The notes: generated by a model not told the origin, from the sequence alone. Shown: positions 1 through 6,704, numbered from the stretch's first letter. The stretch: 10,233 nucleotides of DNA from Actinomycetes bacterium (GCA_024641205.1 JAHEDM010000056.1:1-10233), one strand, 5' to 3'. A program made the numbers and translations.

Positions 1-1235
1 ACGCCATCGGCTGGAAGCTGGCCCAGAGCGCTCAGCTCAGCACGCTGACCTCCCTCCCCGGCAACCCCGGTCTGGCCGAATTGGGGCCGGTGGTCGACGG
101 GATCTCACCGACCGACGTTGCCGCGGTTGCGGCCTTCGCCGACCAGCAGGACGTTGACCTCGTTGTTGTTGGGCCGGAAGCCCCGCTGGCAGCCGGAGTA
201 GTCGATGCCCTGACGCGGCAAGGAGTCAGAGCCTTCGGACCCTCGCGAGCCGCAGCCCGACTCGAGTCTTCGAAGTCGTTTGCCAAGTCAATCATGGAAC
301 GGGCCGGTGTCCCCACCGCAGCTGCAGCCACATTCACCGATCGGCAATCGGCCGTCGACTTCCTGGAGAATCAACCGGAGCCGTTTGTGGTGAAAGCGGA
401 CGGGCTGGCGGCCGGCAAAGGAGTCGTCGTCACCCATGATGTTCACGAGGCCATAGCGTGGGTGGAACGCTGTTTGGACGGTGCGTTCGGCGCAGCGGGA
501 CACACCGTCGTGATCGAGGACTATCTCTCCGGGCCAGAGGTGAGCGTCTTCGCGGTGTGCGACGGCCGAGAGGCCGTAGCGCTCCAGCCGGCTCGTGACT
601 ACAAACGGCTCGGCGACAAGGACCGGGGACCGAACACAGGGGGCATGGGGTGCTACTCACCGATCGATGACCTTCCGGCTGGACTGGTTGACTGGACGCT
701 CGATCACGTCATGCGACCCGTGCTGCATCAAATGGAATCAGAGGGGAATCCCTACCGTGGTTTCCTGTACGCCGGTCTCGTTCTCACCAAAAGGGGCCCA
801 CAGGTACTCGAGTTCAATTGCCGCCTGGGCGACCCCGAAACGCAGGTGGTTCTCCCCTTGCTCAACAGCGACCTGCTCGAGGTGATCCTGGCGTGTCTCG
901 ATGGAGACGCCCGCGGCCTCGACCTCACCTGGTCGGAGGACGCGGCCGTCGATGTGGTACTGGCCGCGGCCGGGTACCCGGAGAGCCCTCGACTCGGAGA
1001 TCCCATCAGGGGTGTTGCAACCGCGGCGGCGATGCCGGGAGTCATCGTCTTTCACGCCGGCACCACCCGTAGGGAGGGAACACTGAAGACGAGCGGTGGC
1101 CGGGTCATCAACGTGGTCGGGACCGCCAACACTCTTGCCGAGGCTCGCCACCTGGCTTATGCGGGTGCCGAGGCAATCAGATTCAACGGGAAACAGCATC
1201 GATCAGACATTGCCGGACTAACAAGAGGTACGTGA
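1..1235 (+). CDS. purD: Phosphoribosylamine-glycine ligase (GAR synthetase), 5' end cut off by the window
   Basis: Cytosolic ATP-grasp enzyme of de novo purine synthesis that joins phosphoribosylamine and glycine to give GAR. The frame is open from base 3, and the first visible residues, AIGWKLAQS, match the family N-terminus just after the GSGGREHA loop, so about a dozen residues are missing. A TTG at 81 lies inside conserved sequence and is not the start. Visible family motifs are the ATP-grasp loop VVKADGLAAGKGVVV (about 381-425), the DYKRLGDKDRGPNTGGMG segment (about 600-650), and the metal/ATP-binding LEFNCRLGDPETQ (about 808-846). The C-terminal domain ends in a typical IRFNGKQHRSDIAG. 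The TGA stop (1233-1235) shares its last base with the purE ATG, implying translational coupling. Identification is secure from motifs; the true start lies outside the window. Confidence 0.97.
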   Translation, partial: AIGWKLAQSAQLSTLTSLPGNPGLAELGPVVDGISPTDVAAVAAFADQQDVDLVVVGPEAPLAAGVVDALTRQGVRAFGPSRAAARLESSKSFAKSIMERAGVPTAAAATFTDRQSAVDFLENQPEPFVVKADGLAAGKGVVVTHDVHEAIAWVERCLDGAFGAAGHTVVIEDYLSGPEVSVFAVCDGREAVALQPARDYKRLGDKDRGPNTGGMGCYSPIDDLPAGLVDWTLDHVMRPVLHQMESEGNPYRGFLYAGLVLTKRGPQVLEFNCRLGDPETQVVLPLLNSDLLEVILACLDGDARGLDLTWSEDAAVDVVLAAAGYPESPRLGDPIRGVATAAAMPGVIVFHAGTTRREGTLKTSGGRVINVVGTANTLAEARHLAYAGAEAIRFNGKQHRSDIAGLTRGT

Positions 1236-1693
1236 TGAACAAGGTCGCCATTGTCATGGGTTCTGCCAAGGATCAAACCAAGATGCAAGCGGCAGGCGAT
1301 ATCCTCACCCGGTTTGGTGTCGAGTACGACGTGCGGGTGCTTTCGGCGCACAAAAGTCCCGATGCGGCATTCGAGTTTGCAGCTACGGCCGCCGATCAAG
1401 GGTTCTCGGTCATCATCGCCGGAGCCGGAAAGGCCGCCCATCTGGCCGGGGCCATGGCCGCCAAGTCTTTGCTGCCGGTGATCGGAGTGCCGCTGAGCGC
1501 TTCTCTGCAAGGTCTCGACGCGCTGCTCGCCACCGTGCAGATGCCAACCGGGATCCCGGTGGCAACCGTCGCCGTCGACGGTTCGGCCAACGCCGCCCTG
1601 CTGGCCGTAGCCATCCTGGCCCTGCACGAAGAGGAGCTGGCGAGGAAGCTGGCCGAGTACCGGGACGAGTTGGCCGAGCAGACACTGGGCTAG
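1235..1693 (+). CDS. purE: N5-CAIR mutase / AIR carboxylase, PurE family
   Basis: PurE shifts or adds the carboxyl group that converts AIR-derived substrate to CAIR. The product is 152 aa, a normal length for a single-domain PurE. ATG 1235 is chosen because GAGG at 1225-1228 sits 6 nt upstream and the ATG overlaps the purD stop; a GTG at 1232 is less well placed. The fold markers are present: MGS near residue 8, SAHKSPD (37-43), IIAGAGKAAHLAG (60-72) with His39 and His69, and QMPTGIPVATVAVDGSANAALLA. Several positions differ from textbook class I enzymes: GSAKDQ where E. coli has GSKSDW, AHK for AHR, GKAAHLAGA for GGAAHLPGM. Retention of AAHL and the QMP motif argues for the class I fold and not the animal-type class II. 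No purK neighbour is visible, so whether the substrate is N5-CAIR or AIR plus CO2 is open. Confidence 0.93.
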   Translation: MNKVAIVMGSAKDQTKMQAAGDILTRFGVEYDVRVLSAHKSPDAAFEFAATAADQGFSVIIAGAGKAAHLAGAMAAKSLLPVIGVPLSASLQGLDALLATVQMPTGIPVATVAVDGSANAALLAVAILALHEEELARKLAEYRDELAEQTLG

Positions 1694-1782
1694 GTACCAG
1701 CATCCAGATCGCTTCGCTCCCAGCGCCCAGCCAGAACAACGGCCGGGGGCCCGGCTGGTTGCTGGATGCTGGTCGCTGGTAG
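1694..1782. repeat. Intergenic heptamer-phased inverted repeat between purE and purB
   Basis: The right arm is four consecutive 7-mers at 1755-1782 reading CTGGTTG, CTGGATG, CTGGTCG, CTGGTAG (CTGGNNG). The left arm has GTACCAG and CATCCAG at 1694-1707 and CAGCGCC, CAGCCAG at 1721-1734. ACCAGCATCCAG (1696-1707) is an exact 12-nt inverted copy of 1762-1773, and CCAGCC (1727-1732) pairs with GGCTGG (1753-1758). GCTTCGC lies between the left units at 1711-1717, and a GC palindrome (1742-1755) sits at the centre. The transcript could fold into a long hairpin. The array fills almost the whole gap. Confidence 0.8.
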
Positions 1783-1785
1783 CTT
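1780..1785 (+). promoter_or_regulatory. Putative -10 box for leaderless purB
   Basis: TAGCTT fits TANNNT and ends 7 nt before the purB ATG at 1793. No Shine-Dalgarno is present in that interval (tcttccc). This spacing is what a leaderless transcript would need. No convincing -35 element is seen. The hexamer is partly formed by the last repeat unit of the preceding array. Inference only. Confidence 0.4.
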
Positions 1786-1792
1786 TCTTCCC

Positions 1793-3088
1793 ATGATCCC
1801 TCGTTATTCGCTTCCCGATATGTCGGCAATCTGGTCGGAGGAACGGAAACTGGCGGTGTGGCAAGAAGTCGAAGCTCTCGTCGTCGAAGCATGGAGCGAA
1901 CTCGGCGTCGCCCCCCCAGAGGTGGCCGCGGCGGTGCGGCAAGCCGAGCCGGTCGACCCGGCTGCCTGGAGAGAGCGCGAGGAAATCACCAACCACGATC
2001 TAGCTGCCTTTGTCGATCTCCTGGCCGAGAACACGGGGACCGGCGGAGAATGGATTCACTACGGACTCACCTCTTCCGATGTCCTCGACACTGCCCAGGG
2101 AGTTCTGCTCAAGGAAGCCGCCGGATTGTTACTGCAAGGAGTAGAGAATCTCTTTCTGATCGTGAAAGCCAAGGCCATGGAACACCGCACCACCTCCATG
2201 CTGGGCCGTACCCACGGTATCTGGGCGGAACCAACCACGTTCGGCCTCAAGCTGGCAACATGGGCCTTCGAGCTTGCTCGCGATCATGAACGGCTCACGC
2301 GAGCCCGCAACGCTGTCGCCGTGGGAAAGATCAGTGGAGCGGTGGGGACCTATGCCCACACCCCTCCCCGCCTGGAGCAATACGTCTGTGAGCATCTCGG
2401 CCTGGGTATCGAACCCGCTTCCTCACAAGTGACCCACCGCGATCGGCATGCCGAATTCCTGCAGGCCGTGGCACTCACCGGTGCCTCGATCGAACGATTT
2501 GCCACCGAGATTCGCCATCTGCAGCGATCTGAGGTTGGGGAAGCTCGCGAAGCGTTCCGGCCCGGTCAGAAAGGCTCGTCGGCCATGCCGCACAAGCGGA
2601 ACCCGATTCTCTCGGAACGGATGACAGGAATGGCCCGTCTGCTGCGCGGGTATGCGCAGGTGGGTCTTGAGAATGTTGCCCTCTGGCACGAGCGTGATAT
2701 CAGCCATTCCTCGGCCGAGCGAGTGATCATCCCCGACGCCTGCCACGTCCTTCACTACATGCTGGTCAAATTCGCGGGACTGGTCGAGAGCCTGGAGGTC
2801 GAAGAGGAACGCATGCTTGCCAACCTCGAAGCCGCCCTCGGCCTTGTATTCAGTCAAGCCGTGCTGCTGGCTCTCGTTGAGCAGGGAGCGAGCCGCGATG
2901 ATGCCTACCGGATCGTCCAGCGGAACGCCCTGGCGGCCTGGGACGGCGGCGAGCATCTACTCGATCTCTTGGAGAATGACCCGGCCGTCAGCCTGTCATC
3001 GGAACGGCTGACCGCCTGTTTCTCAATCAAGCGGTTTCTCGCCAATTCGGCGATCGTGTTCGAGAGACTCGAAGCTCTCGAGGTCTAG
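1793..3088 (+). CDS. purB: Adenylosuccinate lyase
   Basis: Cytosolic fumarase/aspartase-superfamily lyase that removes fumarate from SAICAR and from adenylosuccinate. ATG 1793 gives MIPRYSLPDMSAIW, the standard N-terminus, and a 431-aa product, the length of the Bacillus subtilis enzyme; an in-frame ATG at 1766 lies in the upstream repeat and is rejected. His68 (TNHDL), His89 (HYGLTSSD) and His141 (GRTHG) fall at the same positions as the known active-site histidines of the B. subtilis protein. The superfamily signature GSSAMPHKRNP is at 261-271, followed by ALWHERDISHSSAER (296-310). It follows purE after 99 nt of repeat, so it may have its own promoter, probably leaderless. Nothing appears broken. 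Confidence 0.97.
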   Translation: MIPRYSLPDMSAIWSEERKLAVWQEVEALVVEAWSELGVAPPEVAAAVRQAEPVDPAAWREREEITNHDLAAFVDLLAENTGTGGEWIHYGLTSSDVLDTAQGVLLKEAAGLLLQGVENLFLIVKAKAMEHRTTSMLGRTHGIWAEPTTFGLKLATWAFELARDHERLTRARNAVAVGKISGAVGTYAHTPPRLEQYVCEHLGLGIEPASSQVTHRDRHAEFLQAVALTGASIERFATEIRHLQRSEVGEAREAFRPGQKGSSAMPHKRNPILSERMTGMARLLRGYAQVGLENVALWHERDISHSSAERVIIPDACHVLHYMLVKFAGLVESLEVEEERMLANLEAALGLVFSQAVLLALVEQGASRDDAYRIVQRNALAAWDGGEHLLDLLENDPAVSLSSERLTACFSIKRFLANSAIVFERLEALEV

Positions 3089-3146
3089 GGGCCCCCCGAA
3101 ACGTAAGACACGGAAGACAAAATCGTACCTCGGGGTTGGAGCGGAC

Positions 3147-3153
3147 AGGAGAG
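3147..3153 (+). promoter_or_regulatory. Ribosome binding site that fixes the OsmC-family start
   Basis: AGGAGAG, 6 nt before ATG 3160. It supports this ATG over an in-frame TTG at 3136, which lies upstream of the site. Confidence 0.6.
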
Positions 3154-3159
3154 AAGGGA

Positions 3160-3555
3160 ATGGCGGCAGTAACGGTTGTCTGGGAAGGTCAACGCCGATT
3201 CGACGGGACCGACTCGAAAGGAATACCCGTCGACATAGATGGACAGCAGGAACTCGGTGTTCGTCCCGCCGATCTCTTACCCATGGCTCTCGCTTCATGT
3301 TCGGGCGTCGACATTGTGTCACAACTCGGTGAGAGTCTCACCGCACTGTCCATCGAGGTCGGTTTCAACAAGGAGCCTGACCCACCGTGGAAGTTCCAGC
3401 GGTTCCGGCTTCACTACCGGGTGTCGGGGCCTTCCCTAGCCGCCGATCAGGTCGAAAAGGCCATCGACCGGAGCCACACCGAGATGTGCTCGGTAGCGTT
3501 TGCCATTCGAGGCAATGTGCCAATCGAAACCACTTTCGAATTGGTGGAGCGGTAA
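3160..3555 (+). CDS. OsmC/Ohr-family protein (YhfA-like)
   Basis: A 131-aa cytosolic protein of the OsmC superfamily; members include dimeric thiol peroxidases that reduce organic hydroperoxides. The start is ATG 3160, with AGGAGAG 6 nt upstream. The FDGTDSKGIPVDIDG opening (14-28), PADLLPMALASCSGVDIVS (36-54) and SHTEMCSVAFAIRG (105-118) match the family. The two conserved cysteines are Cys47 and Cys110, so a redox role is plausible. Length is slightly short of classic OsmC (about 140 aa) and closer to the YhfA-like branch. The substrate cannot be told from sequence. It lies 71 nt after purB on the same strand and is convergent with the LCP gene; nothing ties it to purine synthesis, and co-transcription is uncertain. 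Confidence 0.88.
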   Translation: MAAVTVVWEGQRRFDGTDSKGIPVDIDGQQELGVRPADLLPMALASCSGVDIVSQLGESLTALSIEVGFNKEPDPPWKFQRFRLHYRVSGPSLAADQVEKAIDRSHTEMCSVAFAIRGNVPIETTFELVER

Positions 3556-3556
3556 G

Positions 3557-3590
3557 AGCCAGTAGCCGGTAGCCCGTAACTGGAATCTGC
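3557..3590. repeat. Degenerate heptamer-phased repeat between convergent genes
   Basis: Starting 2 nt after the OsmC-family stop, the sequence reads as 7-mers: AGCCAGT, AGCCGGT, AGCCCGT, AACTGGA, ATCTGCG. The first three share AGCCNGT. CCAG in the first unit and CTGG in the fourth are complementary, as in the purE-purB element. It leads into the palindrome at 3591-3608. The later units are loose. Confidence 0.6.
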
Positions 3591-3608
3591 GAAGCGAAGC
3601 TTCGCTTC
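3591..3608. terminator. Perfect 18-bp palindrome, possible bidirectional terminator
   Basis: GAAGCGAAGCTTCGCTTC is its own reverse complement and can form a 7-bp stem with a 4-nt loop. It lies between the convergent OsmC-family gene and LCP gene and overlaps the LCP stop codon (3607-3609 on the - strand). No T-tract follows on either strand, so intrinsic termination is only a suggestion from position. Confidence 0.4.
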
Positions 3609-4764
3609 AGCGGGCAGCGGCTGGGTAGTACAACGCCAGTCGTTCATTGAACGACGCCGTTGGAAGCAACACATAGGCGCCGTCCGCGGTCACGTAGTTC
3701 TGCGTTGTGACACTGACCCGGACGACATCGGTCGATTTGATGCCCCTCACCTCCCAGGCCAGAGACAGGGCGTCGCCAAACGAGAAACCCTCGTCGAGTG
3801 CCACGGTGTCCGTCAGGCTCTGCGCAACCTCAGAGAAGGACGCAAAGGACCCGAAAGAGTTCAGCTTGCCCGCGATCTTGAACAGCATGTCCTGTTCTTT
3901 CTGCTGCCGCGTGAAGTCGCTTACCCCGGGAACCGTGCGCCAGGCACCGTCGGTATACTCCTGCGTGCGCCGCGACCGCACCCAGGCCAATGCCTGAGCT
4001 CCCGTCGCTTGCGTGCAACCGGCCGGCAGGTCCAAGAACGATTTGGAGTCGCGAACGGCGTTCTCCACGCAAATCTCAACGCCGCCCAGAGCATCGATGA
4101 CCTCCTGGAAGCCGCTGAAGTTGACCCGGGCAAAATGGTCGACCTCGATGCCGGTGAAGTTGGAGACCATCAAGGAGAGCAACTCCGCTCCGCTCGCATG
4201 TTCCTTGCATCCGGCCAACCCTGCGTTGATACGTGTGTACCGATGCGTACATGGATTGGGAAGGTAGAGATCACGAGGAAGAGAGACCATCAGAGGTTGT
4301 GCACCGTCGTGGGGTAGTAACAGCAAGATGATGGCATCCGCACGAAACCCGCCCTCGACTCCGGCCAAAAGGTACGAGGTGAACATCTCGTCGGGAAGAA
4401 CGGGGCTCGAAACGAAGGGAAACTCGACGTCTTGTGCCCCAACCTCCAATTCGCCTCGCCGCCGCTCCAAATCGGCCAGAACATCCCCATCGAGGTTGGG
4501 CGGATCTTCACCCTGGACAGCGTCTTCGACAATGTCTTCTGCGGCGCGCAATTCTTCGACTTCGGCAGCGGGAATCGTCACCAGGTTCTCGGCGGCTGAA
4601 ACTGAATCGCCAAAGGTCACGCGCTCAATATCCCTGTATGCCGTCCAGGCGCTCCAACCTGAGATCGCAACAAACACCAGCCCGGTTACACCGAAGAAGA
4701 TAGAAAGGTGGCGCAACCTGGCGCTCACGTCATGTTTTGGGCCGGAACGGCGCTGACTAGCCAT
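3607..4764 (-). CDS. LytR-CpsA-Psr (LCP) family cell-wall polymer transferase
   Basis: 385-aa membrane-anchored protein. LCP enzymes move lipid-linked glycopolymers (teichoic acids, arabinogalactan, capsule) onto peptidoglycan outside the membrane. A short basic N-terminus is followed by one helix (about 20-40), an acidic linker (about 50-125), then the LCP domain. Conserved blocks are RADAIILLLL with Asp143, SLPRDLYLP with Arg164, RINAG with Arg178, GIEVDHFARVNFSGFQEVIDALGGVEICV (205-233), LDLPAGC, ALAWVRSRRTQ (258-268) and DFTRQQ (283-288). The arginines and aspartate match the pyrophosphate/metal site. Four cysteines sit in the outer domain (172, 186, 232, 250), suggesting two disulfides. 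A TACCAT hexamer 9 nt before the ATG and absence of a Shine-Dalgarno suggest a leaderless or near-leaderless mRNA. The polymer substrate is unknown. Confidence 0.94.
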   Translation of the reverse strand: MASQRRSGPKHDVSARLRHLSIFFGVTGLVFVAISGWSAWTAYRDIERVTFGDSVSAAENLVTIPAAEVEELRAAEDIVEDAVQGEDPPNLDGDVLADLERRRGELEVGAQDVEFPFVSSPVLPDEMFTSYLLAGVEGGFRADAIILLLLPHDGAQPLMVSLPRDLYLPNPCTHRYTRINAGLAGCKEHASGAELLSLMVSNFTGIEVDHFARVNFSGFQEVIDALGGVEICVENAVRDSKSFLDLPAGCTQATGAQALAWVRSRRTQEYTDGAWRTVPGVSDFTRQQKEQDMLFKIAGKLNSFGSFASFSEVAQSLTDTVALDEGFSFGDALSLAWEVRGIKSTDVVRVSVTTQNYVTADGAYVLLPTASFNERLALYYPAAAR

Positions 4765-4773
4765 AGCGGGTTC

Positions 4774-4779
4774 ATGGTA
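4774..4779 (-). promoter_or_regulatory. Putative -10 box for the LCP gene
   Basis: TACCAT on the - strand, 9 nt before the LCP ATG. It fits TANNNT and no ribosome binding site lies between. It falls within a 14-nt-spaced TTCATGG duplication (4771-4777 and 4785-4791). Weak support. Confidence 0.3.
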
Positions 4780-4792
4780 GATGCTTCATGGG

Positions 4793-4837
4793 AATCAGCA
4801 ACCAGCAACCAGCAACCAGCAACCAGCAACCAGCAAC
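4793..4837. repeat. Tandem heptanucleotide array, AACCAGC units
   Basis: One AATCAGC variant (4793-4799) is followed by five exact AACCAGC copies (4800-4834) and a partial AAC. This is the cleanest array in the window. It lies between the starts and ends of two leftward genes, upstream of the LCP gene. TTCATGG is also duplicated 14 nt apart just to the left (4771-4791), in phase with a 7-nt period. Confidence 0.95.
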
Positions 4838-4852
4838 ATGCGCCGTTCTGGA

Positions 4853-4873
4853 TTGAAGCTAGAAGCTGAAGGC
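4853..4873. repeat. Degenerate heptamer units next to the AACCAGC array
   Basis: TTGAAGC, TAGAAGC and TGAAGGC follow each other with the same 7-nt spacing and are preceded by TCTGGAT, which contains CTGG, the complement of the CCAG in the array to the left. They may be the decayed opposite arm of that element. Modest support because the units are only partly alike. Confidence 0.5.
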
Positions 4874-4880
4874 AAAGACC

Positions 4881-4897
4881 CGCGAGCGAGGCTCGCG
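4881..4897 (-). terminator. Hairpin directly after znuB, probable terminator
   Basis: CGCGAGC (4881-4887) and GCTCGCG (4891-4897) form a perfect 7-bp GC-rich stem with a 3-nt loop, one base beyond the znuB stop on the - strand. The downstream - strand sequence (GGTCTTTGCC) has only a short T run. Position favours termination or 3'-end protection of the znuAB transcript. Confidence 0.45.
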
Positions 4898-4898
4898 A

Positions 4899-5738
4899 TC
4901 AGTGCTCGACCCTCGCTACTCGGCTCCGGGTCCAAATCTCCCGCAAGGCCAATACCGCAAAGAAGATCACCACGGAGATGAAGGCCATGGTCGCTCCGGC
5001 CGCGGTATCTGCATACCAGCTGATCAAGAGTCCACTCAGCACAGCAAGAAAGCCGAAGGCGACCGCGGTCACCATCATCGTCGGAACCCGCCTGACCACC
5101 AGCGAGGCCGTGGCCGGCGGAGCAACGATCAACGCAAAGACCAGAAGGGTTCCCACCGTCCGAAAGGAGGTCACGATGGCCAAGGTCAGGAGGGACAGCA
5201 TGACGAGATGCGCCACACCGGGTCGCAGCCCCAGCATCTCCGCTTTCTCCTCATTGAAGGAAAGCACGAGAAAGGCCCGGTAAAAAAACAGGATGACGGC
5301 CAGGGTCACCGCCGCGGCAAGCGCTTGCACCACAATGTCTTCTCGTCTGATGCCAAGCGTGTCGCCAAACAGAATGGTGGCCAGGTTGCCGGAAAACGAA
5401 GGCAATCGGGACATGATGATGACACCCAGAGCCAGCATGCCCACGAACAACAAGCCGATCCCGGTATCCTCGCGCAGCTGTGCTTTGCGGTGAACGAGAT
5501 TGATCCCCAGTGTCATGGCAACCGCCGCGCCAATCGCCCCCAGCGTAAGGTTGAAGCCCAATGCGAAGGCCAGGGCGATCCCGGGCGTCACACCGTGGGC
5601 AAGCGCATCGCCCATGAAGCTGAGACCCCGCAGGACGATCCAGGTGCCTATTAAGGAAGCCGTCATCACGGCCAGGGCGCTTCCCACCAAAACCCGTTGC
5701 ATGAACGGCTCGGACAACGGAGTGATCAGCCAGTCCAT
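4899..5738 (-). CDS. znuB: Zinc/manganese ABC transporter permease (ABC-3 family)
   Basis: 279-aa polytopic membrane protein that forms the channel of a metal-importing ABC transporter. The whole chain is made of hydrophobic helices (roughly eight), starting about residues 15-37. The family-typical LRGLSFMGDALAHGVTPG (36-53) and the TVGTLLVFALIVAPPATA segment near the C-terminal third are present. Length is normal for the family. ATG 5738 has AGAAGGA 5 nt upstream. It follows znuA by 17 nt on the same strand, so the pair forms one transcript. Its ATPase partner is not beside it but in the divergent zur-znuC unit. Zinc is preferred over manganese because of the zur neighbour and the histidine ligands of ZnuA; the permease itself does not settle this. 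Confidence 0.92.
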   Translation of the reverse strand: MDWLITPLSEPFMQRVLVGSALAVMTASLIGTWIVLRGLSFMGDALAHGVTPGIALAFALGFNLTLGAIGAAVAMTLGINLVHRKAQLREDTGIGLLFVGMLALGVIIMSRLPSFSGNLATILFGDTLGIRREDIVVQALAAAVTLAVILFFYRAFLVLSFNEEKAEMLGLRPGVAHLVMLSLLTLAIVTSFRTVGTLLVFALIVAPPATASLVVRRVPTMMVTAVAFGFLAVLSGLLISWYADTAAGATMAFISVVIFFAVLALREIWTRSRVARVEH

Positions 5739-5755
5739 ACGGATCCTTCTGCCAT

Positions 5756-6691
5756 CTACAAGTTCTCAACGATGAGACTCGTACTCAAGCGCATCATATC
5801 GATATAGGTCTCAGCACCTGATCCGGGCTCTCCGAGAGACCCGGTGGGGAGCCTGACCACTTTCACCTCGTAGCCCACTTCCTCGGCAAGAGCGTCGGCC
5901 AACGTAGTCGGTTCCGTGGCTGATCCGAACACAACCGAAACTCCCTCCCGTTTGAGGAGTTCGACCAGCGCGGCGAAATCGGCGGCGCTGGTCTCGGCTC
6001 CTGTGGTATGGGCCGGGATAACTGCCCCGAGCAGGGTGATGCCGTAGCGATTTGCATAGTAACCGTACGAGAAGTGGTTGGTCACCATCCTGCGACGCTC
6101 GGGTGGGACGGATTCGATCATCCGCGCTAGTTCGAGGTTCAGATCCTGAACCCGGGTTCGGTAGGCTGCGGAAGAGACCGATACGTCCACGCCGGCACTC
6201 GTATGGAGACGATCGGCAATGAGCTCAACGGCCAGGGCCATGCGGACCGGATCCATCCACACATGGGGATCGAAACCCTGAGGCTCCTCCCCGGAAGAAG
6301 CACGGCCTTCGCTTCCGCCTGCCGCCGAGCCGATCACCAATGGCTGCGGATCTACAAGCTCACCGACCCGCATCACCGCCACACCGTCCTGCTCGGCCGC
6401 GTCGAGCACATCCAAAGAGGCTTCTTCCAGTCCGACACCAATAGCTACCACCAGGGTTGCGTCCCGCAACCGGGCGGCCTGGCGCGCCGATAGTGCGAAG
6501 TCGTGAGGATCGGCACCGATTGGCATGAGCACCTCCACCTGCACCGCATCGCCGGCCGTGTTGGCGACAATGTCGCCGAGGATTGTTGTGGTAGCGATCA
6601 CCAGCGGCCGATCGTCGCCACCATCCGAAGTAGAACCGCACGCAGAGCCGACGGCCACGAGAAAGACCGCGAGCACCAGGAACCGTTTCAC
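5756..6691 (-). CDS. znuA: Zinc-binding lipoprotein of an ABC transporter (cluster A-I binding protein)
   Basis: 311-aa extracytoplasmic lipoprotein that captures metal and hands it to ZnuB. GTG 6691 is chosen: AAGGAAGGG lies 4 nt upstream and it yields MKRFLVLAVFLVAVGSAC, a signal peptide with lipobox Cys18; extension to an ATG at 6760 would run through the operator. Family motifs are VIATTTILGDIV (31-42), GADPHDF with His63, FDPHVWMDP with His143 and VTNHFSYGYYANRYG with His206; three His ligands are typical of zinc-specific members. The usual fourth position (Asp in FTDS/LDPLG-type motifs) appears as Gly284 in PTGSLG. The loop before His143 (about 121-138) is rich in Gly, Ser and Glu and has none of the histidines seen in many ZnuA loops. 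It heads the znuA-znuB operon under the 6712-6730 operator. Confidence 0.93.
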   Translation of the reverse strand: MKRFLVLAVFLVAVGSACGSTSDGGDDRPLVIATTTILGDIVANTAGDAVQVEVLMPIGADPHDFALSARQAARLRDATLVVAIGVGLEEASLDVLDAAEQDGVAVMRVGELVDPQPLVIGSAAGGSEGRASSGEEPQGFDPHVWMDPVRMALAVELIADRLHTSAGVDVSVSSAAYRTRVQDLNLELARMIESVPPERRRMVTNHFSYGYYANRYGITLLGAVIPAHTTGAETSAADFAALVELLKREGVSVVFGSATEPTTLADALAEEVGYEVKVVRLPTGSLGEPGSGAETYIDMMRLSTSLIVENL

Positions 6692-6695
6692 ACAA

Positions 6696-6704
6696 CCCTT
6701 CCTT
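6696..6704 (-). promoter_or_regulatory. Ribosome binding site deciding the znuA start
   Basis: AAGGAAGGG on the - strand, 4 nt before GTG 6691. It places the start at the lipoprotein signal peptide and not at the upstream in-frame ATG at 6760. Confidence 0.65.

Noticed and set aside
1232..1234. GTG start for purE one codon upstream of the ATG
   Set aside because: ATG 1235 is better spaced from GAGG and forms the usual stop-start overlap with purD.
1157..1996. A 279-codon reverse-strand open frame crossing purD, purE, the repeat and purB
   Set aside because: It runs antisense to well-identified purine genes, has no recognisable domain, and is typical of open antisense frames in GC-rich DNA.
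3061..3135. Hairpins at the purB 3' end (CGAGAG/CTCTCG at 3061-3080; CCCCGA/TCGGGG at 3094-3135)
   Set aside because: Six-base stems with wide loops and no T-tract are expected by chance in GC-rich DNA.
4793..4837. Possible CRISPR array at the AACCAGC repeats
   Set aside because: Units are 7 nt with no spacers and no cas genes nearby. It is a simple tandem repeat.
4902..5654. A 250-codon + strand open frame opposite znuB
   Set aside because: Its translation is low-complexity, rich in His, Gln, Arg and Gly, and mirrors the hydrophobic codons of znuB on the other strand. znuB has clear family motifs and a ribosome binding site.
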